Shown: piece by piece, positions 5,527 through 8,984 of the stretch
Layout: each line of letters opens with the position of its first letter
How positions within the stretch are numbered: position 1 is the stretch's first letter
Origin: RECO01 sp050485385
GTDB taxonomy: Bacteria > Pseudomonadota > Alphaproteobacteria > Geminicoccales > Geminicoccaceae
Reading direction: 5' to 3'
Assembly (NCBI GenBank): GCA_050485385.1
Contig: JBJHBG010000150.1
Location: 1-8,984 of the forward strand
DNA: 8,984 bases
Notes under the pieces: generated by a model
Databases searched by the model: none
What the model was told of the DNA's origin: nothing
What the model saw: the letters and a program-made list of their open reading frames with translations, nothing else
Translations under genes and position numbers: made by a program

Positions 5527-6672
5527 ATGCCACCCGCCGAACTGGAGCTGGTCAAGCTCACCAAGCGTTACGGCGACACGCTCGCCGTGCGCGGCATCGA
5601 CCTGAAGGTGGCGGGCGGCAGCTATTGCTGCCTGCTCGGCCCCTCCGGCTGCGGCAAGACCTCGACGCTCCGCATGGTCGCGGGACACGAGGCGGTGAGC
5701 GGGGGCGACATCGTCCTCGGTGGCCGGCAGATCGACGCCCTGCCGCCGGCCAAGCGCAAGACGGCGATGATGTTCCAGAGCTACGCGCTCTTCCCCCACC
5801 TCACCTGCCTCGACAACGTCGCCTTCTCGTTGAAGCTCCAGGGCAAGCCCAAGGCCGAGCGCCACGCCCGCGCCCGCGCCATGCTCGAGCTGGTGCACAT
5901 GGAGGACTACGCCCAAAGGCTGCCGCAGCAGCTCTCGGGCGGCCAGCAGCAGCGCGTCGCCCTCGCCCGCGCCCTGATCACCGAGCCCTCGATCCTCTTG
6001 CTCGACGAGCCGCTATCGGCGCTCGACCCCTTCCTCCGCCTGCGCATGCGCGACGAGTTGAAGCGGCTGCAGCGCGAGCTCGGCATCACCTTCGTCCACG
6101 TCACCCACAGCCAGGACGAGGCCCTGGCGCTCGCCGACCTCGTCGTCGTCATGCGCGACGGCCGGATCGAGCAGGCGGGGCCGCCGCGCGCGGTGTTCGA
6201 CGCCCCGGCCACCGCGTTCGTCGCGCGCTTCATCGGCGGCCACAACGTGCTGACCGGCAGGGTGCAGAGCCGGGACGGCCGGGTGCTGACGGTGCTCGAC
6301 GCCGAGGGCCGCCGCTTCCGCCTCGCCAGCCGAACGCCGGTCACCGATGACGACATCGCCTTCGCGGTGCGTGCCGACCACCTGCTCCTGGAGCCGGTGG
6401 CGACGGCCCTGCGCATGGCCGTTGGCGGCGAGGCCGTCGCCGAGGCGGTCAACGTGATCGAGGCCCGGGTGCTCTCGGTCCAGTACCAGGGCACCCACGT
6501 CGACGTGCGACTCCGCGCCGAAGGCCTGGAGCCGATCCTCGTGACCGTGCCCGACAGCACGTTCTTCGCCGCTCCCGTCGCCGAGGGCGAGCGGGCGCGC
6601 ATCCGCTTCACCGTCGACGAGGCGCACGTCCTCGCCGATTCCGCCACCGCGCCAGGAGGGATGGCCCCATGA
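5527..6672 (+). CDS. ABC importer ATPase, PotA-like (spermidine/putrescine type)
   Basis: A 381-aa nucleotide-binding subunit that powers import through the two permeases downstream. In order: Walker A GPSGCGKTS (38-46), Q-loop Q84, signature LSGGQQQR (136-143), Walker B ILLLDEP (156-162, catalytic E161), D-loop SALD (164-167) and H-loop H194. A C-terminal extension (about 240-370) has the TOBE-type beta fold that closes and regulates PotA/MalK/FbpC ATPases. The start is the ATG at 5527. The reading frame is open back to 5377, but that stretch precedes the predicted sigma-54 start site and has no family similarity. The Shine-Dalgarno here is weak. It is the first gene of the operon, and its TGA overlaps the binding protein ATG as ATGA, so translation is coupled. 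A polyamine-type substrate is a family-level guess. Other organic amines or acids are possible. Confidence 0.93.
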   Translation: MPPAELELVKLTKRYGDTLAVRGIDLKVAGGSYCCLLGPSGCGKTSTLRMVAGHEAVSGGDIVLGGRQIDALPPAKRKTAMMFQSYALFPHLTCLDNVAFSLKLQGKPKAERHARARAMLELVHMEDYAQRLPQQLSGGQQQRVALARALITEPSILLLDEPLSALDPFLRLRMRDELKRLQRELGITFVHVTHSQDEALALADLVVVMRDGRIEQAGPPRAVFDAPATAFVARFIGGHNVLTGRVQSRDGRVLTVLDAEGRRFRLASRTPVTDDDIAFAVRADHLLLEPVATALRMAVGGEAVAEAVNVIEARVLSVQYQGTHVDVRLRAEGLEPILVTVPDSTFFAAPVAEGERARIRFTVDEAHVLADSATAPGGMAP

Positions 6673-7985
6673 CCGACGAGACCGCGACGACCCCGACGAC
6701 CGAACCGCGCCCGGTCGGGCCTGCCATGAGCCGCCGCCGCGTGCTCCAGACGACGGCCCTCGCCGGCGCCGCCGTCGGCACCACGGTGGTTGCGGGCTTT
6801 CCGTTCGTCCACGCCCAGGAGGCCGTGACGCTGCGCATCGCCGGCACCGGCGTGAACGCCTACAACCAGATCGCCGAGAAGGCGAAGGAAGACCTCGGCA
6901 TCGACGTCACCTACACGGTGCTCACCTCGGACGACGTGGTCCGCCGCGCGGTGACGCAGCCGACCTCGTTCGACCTGCTCGACGTCGAATACTGGATGAT
7001 CGCCAAGATCGTGCCGGCCGGCACGCTGCTCGGCATGGACACGCGACGCATCCGGCATTTCGACCAGATCGTGCCGATCTTCACCCGCGGCGAGCTGCCC
7101 GACGGCACCAAGATGGCCGATCAGGGCACGGCTCCCTTCAAGGTGAGCTTCCTGGAGGCGGCGGGCGGGCGCAGCTTCGCCGCCGACGCCACCGAGTTCA
7201 TGACGGCGATCCCGACCGTCTACAACGCCGACACCCTCGGCATCCGCCCCGACCTCATCGGCCGGCCGATCGAGAGCTGGACGGAGCTGTTGAACCCCGA
7301 GTTCCGCGGCAAGGCGTCGATCCTCAACATCCCCTCGATCGGCATCATGGACGCCGCCATGGTCTGCGAGGCGATGGGCGAGATCGCCTACGGCGACAAG
7401 GGCAACATGACCACCGAGGAGATCGACCGGACCATGGCGATCCTGACCGAGGCCAAGCGCGCCGGGCAGTTCCGCGCCTTTTGGACCGACTTCAGCGAGA
7501 GCGTGAACCTGATGGCGTCGGGCGAGGTGGTCATCCAGTCGATGTGGTCGCCCGCCGTCACCGCCGTCCGCCAGCAGGGCGTGCCCTGCATCTACCAGCC
7601 CCTGAAGGAGGGCTATCGCGCCTGGGCCTCGGGCCTCAGCGTGCCAACGCACCTCGCCGGCCGCGAGCTGGATGCGGCCTACGAGTTCGTCGACTGGTAC
7701 CTCTCGGGCTGGGTCGGCGCGTTCCTCAACCGCCAGGGCTACTACACCGCCGTGCTGGAGACGGCGAAGCAGCACATGAGCGAGAACGAGTGGAACTTCT
7801 GGATGGAGGGCCAGCCCGCGGCCGAACCCATCTTGAGCCCCACCGGCGACCTGTTGGAAGAGGTCGGCACGGTGCGCGACGGCGGCTCCTACTGGGAGCG
7901 CATGGGCGCCGTCGCCTGCTGGAACGCCGTGATGGACGAGGACCGCTACCTCGTCCGCCGCTGGAACGAATTCATCGCCGCCTGA
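6669..7985 (+). CDS. Tat-exported periplasmic solute-binding protein of the ABC importer (PotD/COG0687-like)
   Basis: A 438-aa protein with a long Tat signal: twin arginines in SRRRVLQ (21-27), a mild hydrophobic stretch to about residue 46, and a likely cleavage after VHA (A49). This gives a mature protein of about 389 aa. The mature part has the layout of type II periplasmic binding proteins of the polyamine/iron-type group: FDLLDVEYWM in lobe 1, TAIPTVYNADTLGI at the hinge strand, SWTELLNPEFRGKASI, and a C-terminal VDWYLSGWVGAFLNRQGYY. It should capture the substrate in the periplasm and deliver it to the permeases. The ATG at 6669 overlaps the ATPase stop and has AGGAGGG eight bases upstream. 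An internal Met20 right before the RR motif is an alternative but lacks a ribosome site. Tat export implies folding in the cytoplasm. The ligand cannot be read from the sequence. Confidence 0.92.
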   Translation: MTDETATTPTTEPRPVGPAMSRRRVLQTTALAGAAVGTTVVAGFPFVHAQEAVTLRIAGTGVNAYNQIAEKAKEDLGIDVTYTVLTSDDVVRRAVTQPTSFDLLDVEYWMIAKIVPAGTLLGMDTRRIRHFDQIVPIFTRGELPDGTKMADQGTAPFKVSFLEAAGGRSFAADATEFMTAIPTVYNADTLGIRPDLIGRPIESWTELLNPEFRGKASILNIPSIGIMDAAMVCEAMGEIAYGDKGNMTTEEIDRTMAILTEAKRAGQFRAFWTDFSESVNLMASGEVVIQSMWSPAVTAVRQQGVPCIYQPLKEGYRAWASGLSVPTHLAGRELDAAYEFVDWYLSGWVGAFLNRQGYYTAVLETAKQHMSENEWNFWMEGQPAAEPILSPTGDLLEEVGTVRDGGSYWERMGAVACWNAVMDEDRYLVRRWNEFIAA

Positions 7986-7990
7986 GACTC

Positions 7991-8020
7991 GCCGGCCGGG
8001 GTGGCGACGCCCCGGCCGGC
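7991..8020 (+). repeat. intercistronic hairpin between binding protein and first permease genes
   Basis: A perfect 11-bp GC stem (7991-8001 with 8010-8020, 8-nt loop) starts 5 nt after the binding protein stop, within a 56-bp gap. No T-run follows. Hairpins at this position in binding-protein operons are known to stabilise the upstream mRNA or cause partial termination, so the binding protein is made in excess of the permeases. That role here is inferred. The first permease ATG follows 21 nt after the stem and lacks a clear Shine-Dalgarno, which would lower its output further. Confidence 0.65.
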
Positions 8021-8041
8021 CTCCCTTGCGCTGGGCCGCCC

Positions 8042-8893
8042 ATGACCCGCCACCTTACCCCCTATCTCCAGGCCCTGCCGCTGACCCTGGTGTTCGCGGC
8101 GTTCTTTCTGGCGCCCATCGTCCTGGTCGTGATCGTCAGCTTCTTCGACTATCAGACCTACCAAATCCTCATCCCCGACTTCGTCCTCACCAACTACCAG
8201 GACGTCTTCGGCTCCCGCGTCACCTATCAGACCTACATGAACACGCTGAAGTTCAGCGTGCTGACCTGGGCGATCACGCTCGTCCTCGGCTTTACCATCG
8301 CCTATTTCATCGCCTTCCACGTCCGCACGCTGCCGATGCAGATCTTCTGCTTCCTCTTGTGCACCATTCCCTTCTGGACGTCGAACGTGATCCGGATGAT
8401 CGCCTGGATCCCGTTCTTCGGCCGCAACGGCCTGGTCAACCAGACCTTGATGGGTGCGGGACTGATCGACCAGCCCTTGGAATGGCTGCTCTTCTCGCAG
8501 TTCACCGTGGTCTTGGGCTACGTCTACCTCTACACGCTGTTCATGATCGTGCCGATCTTCAACTCGATGATGCGGATCGACCGTTCGCTGCTCGAGGCTG
8601 CGCGCGACCAGGGGGCGTCGGGCTTCCAGGTGCTGACCAACGTGGTGATCCCGCTCGCCAAGCCCGGCATCGCCATCGGCTCGATCTTCGTCATCGCCCT
8701 GGTCATGGGCGACTTCGTCACCGTCAACGTGCTCGGCGGCGGCCAGATCGCCTCGATCGGCAAGGCGATCACGACGGAGCTCTCCTACCTCCAGTTCCCG
8801 CCGGCCGCCGCCAATGCCGTGGTCCTGGTGGGCGTGACCGTGCTCCTGATCGCCGGCCTCGTCCGGCTGGTCGACATCCGGAAGGAGCTTTGA
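8042..8893 (+). CDS. ABC importer permease 1 (PotB/PotH-like)
   Basis: A 283-aa inner-membrane protein with about six transmembrane helices (about 11-34, 68-92, 100-120, 150-172, 207-230 and 257-276), the normal size for PotB-type permeases. The cytoplasmic EAA coupling motif begins at E185 (EAARDQGASG) and ends near LAKPGI (205-210). This loop docks on the ATPase. The first helix carries the family-typical LAPIVLVVIVSF. The ATG at 8042 was chosen because it follows the intercistronic hairpin and gives a family-length protein. The open frame extends upstream through the binding protein gene in a different frame and is spurious there. The gene pairs with the second permease, which starts two bases after its stop. 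Confidence 0.93.
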   Translation: MTRHLTPYLQALPLTLVFAAFFLAPIVLVVIVSFFDYQTYQILIPDFVLTNYQDVFGSRVTYQTYMNTLKFSVLTWAITLVLGFTIAYFIAFHVRTLPMQIFCFLLCTIPFWTSNVIRMIAWIPFFGRNGLVNQTLMGAGLIDQPLEWLLFSQFTVVLGYVYLYTLFMIVPIFNSMMRIDRSLLEAARDQGASGFQVLTNVVIPLAKPGIAIGSIFVIALVMGDFVTVNVLGGGQIASIGKAITTELSYLQFPPAAANAVVLVGVTVLLIAGLVRLVDIRKEL

Positions 8894-8895
8894 GC

Positions 8896-8984
8896 ATGGC
8901 AGGGCGGCCGCGCAGCTTCTACGTGCTCCTCTCGGTCTTCGTCCTGTTCGTGATCTTCCTCTACGGGCCGATCCTCACCATCGT
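8896..8984 (+). CDS. ABC importer permease 2 (PotC/PotI-like), 5' part only
   Basis: Only the first 29 codons are present before the window ends. They read as a short basic N-terminus (MAGRPRS) and a first transmembrane helix (FYVLLSVFVLFVIFLYGPILTI), the pattern seen at the start of PotC-type permeases. The YGPI element is typical of that family. AAGGAG at 8882-8887, inside the end of the previous gene, is a good Shine-Dalgarno eight bases from the ATG. The gap of two bases after the first permease stop indicates translational coupling. The EAA motif and remaining helices should follow beyond the window. Confidence 0.85.
   Translation, partial: MAGRPRSFYVLLSVFVLFVIFLYGPILTI

Noticed and set aside
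5907..7775. 622-codon minus-strand frame antisense to the ATPase and binding protein genes
   Set aside because: No recognisable domain, and it spans two coupled genes with strong family motifs on the plus strand. It is a GC-driven shadow.

Overview
The window is GC-rich chromosomal DNA with no rRNA, tRNA, CRISPR array, insertion sequence or phage gene that I can see. The GC content, a Tat-exported binding protein, a CckA-like hybrid kinase core (VAHDFNN motif) and a -24/-12 promoter point to a Gram-negative proteobacterium, most likely an alphaproteobacterium. That placement is inferred.

Layout: two gene sets diverge from a 204-bp control region (5323-5526). Leftward on the minus strand, in transcription order, are an M20 metallopeptidase (5322-4147), a mandelate-racemase-type enolase superfamily enzyme (4013-2919), a membrane hybrid histidine kinase with a CHASE3 sensor (2781-955) and a divergent shikimate-dehydrogenase-family oxidoreductase (861-40). 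The gaps between them are 133, 137 and 93 bp, and each carries an inverted repeat or hairpin, so this may be several transcription units rather than one tight operon. Rightward on the plus strand is a compact ABC importer operon of the spermidine/putrescine type (PotABCD-like): ATPase (5527-6672), Tat-dependent solute-binding protein (6669-7985), first permease (8042-8893) and the start of a second permease (8896 to the window edge).

The strongest non-coding signal is a textbook sigma-54 promoter (GG-N10-GC, 5474-5489) in front of the importer. It overlaps a perfect 8-bp inverted repeat. Its predicted start site lies about 27 nt before the ATPase ATG. A perfect 11-bp hairpin between the binding protein and first permease genes may set high binding protein and low permease levels. 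A compound inverted repeat of two hairpins lies between the M20 and enolase-family genes.

As a working model, the importer brings in an organic, probably nitrogen-containing compound. The M20 enzyme could cleave an amide or peptide bond, and the racemase/dehydratase-type and SDH-type enzymes could process the acid released. The substrate is not identifiable from sequence. I see no undescribed defence or mobile system. The most novel aspects are the likely sigma-54-controlled catabolic cluster and the SDH-family enzyme that keeps its catalytic residues but has lost the shikimate-binding serines.
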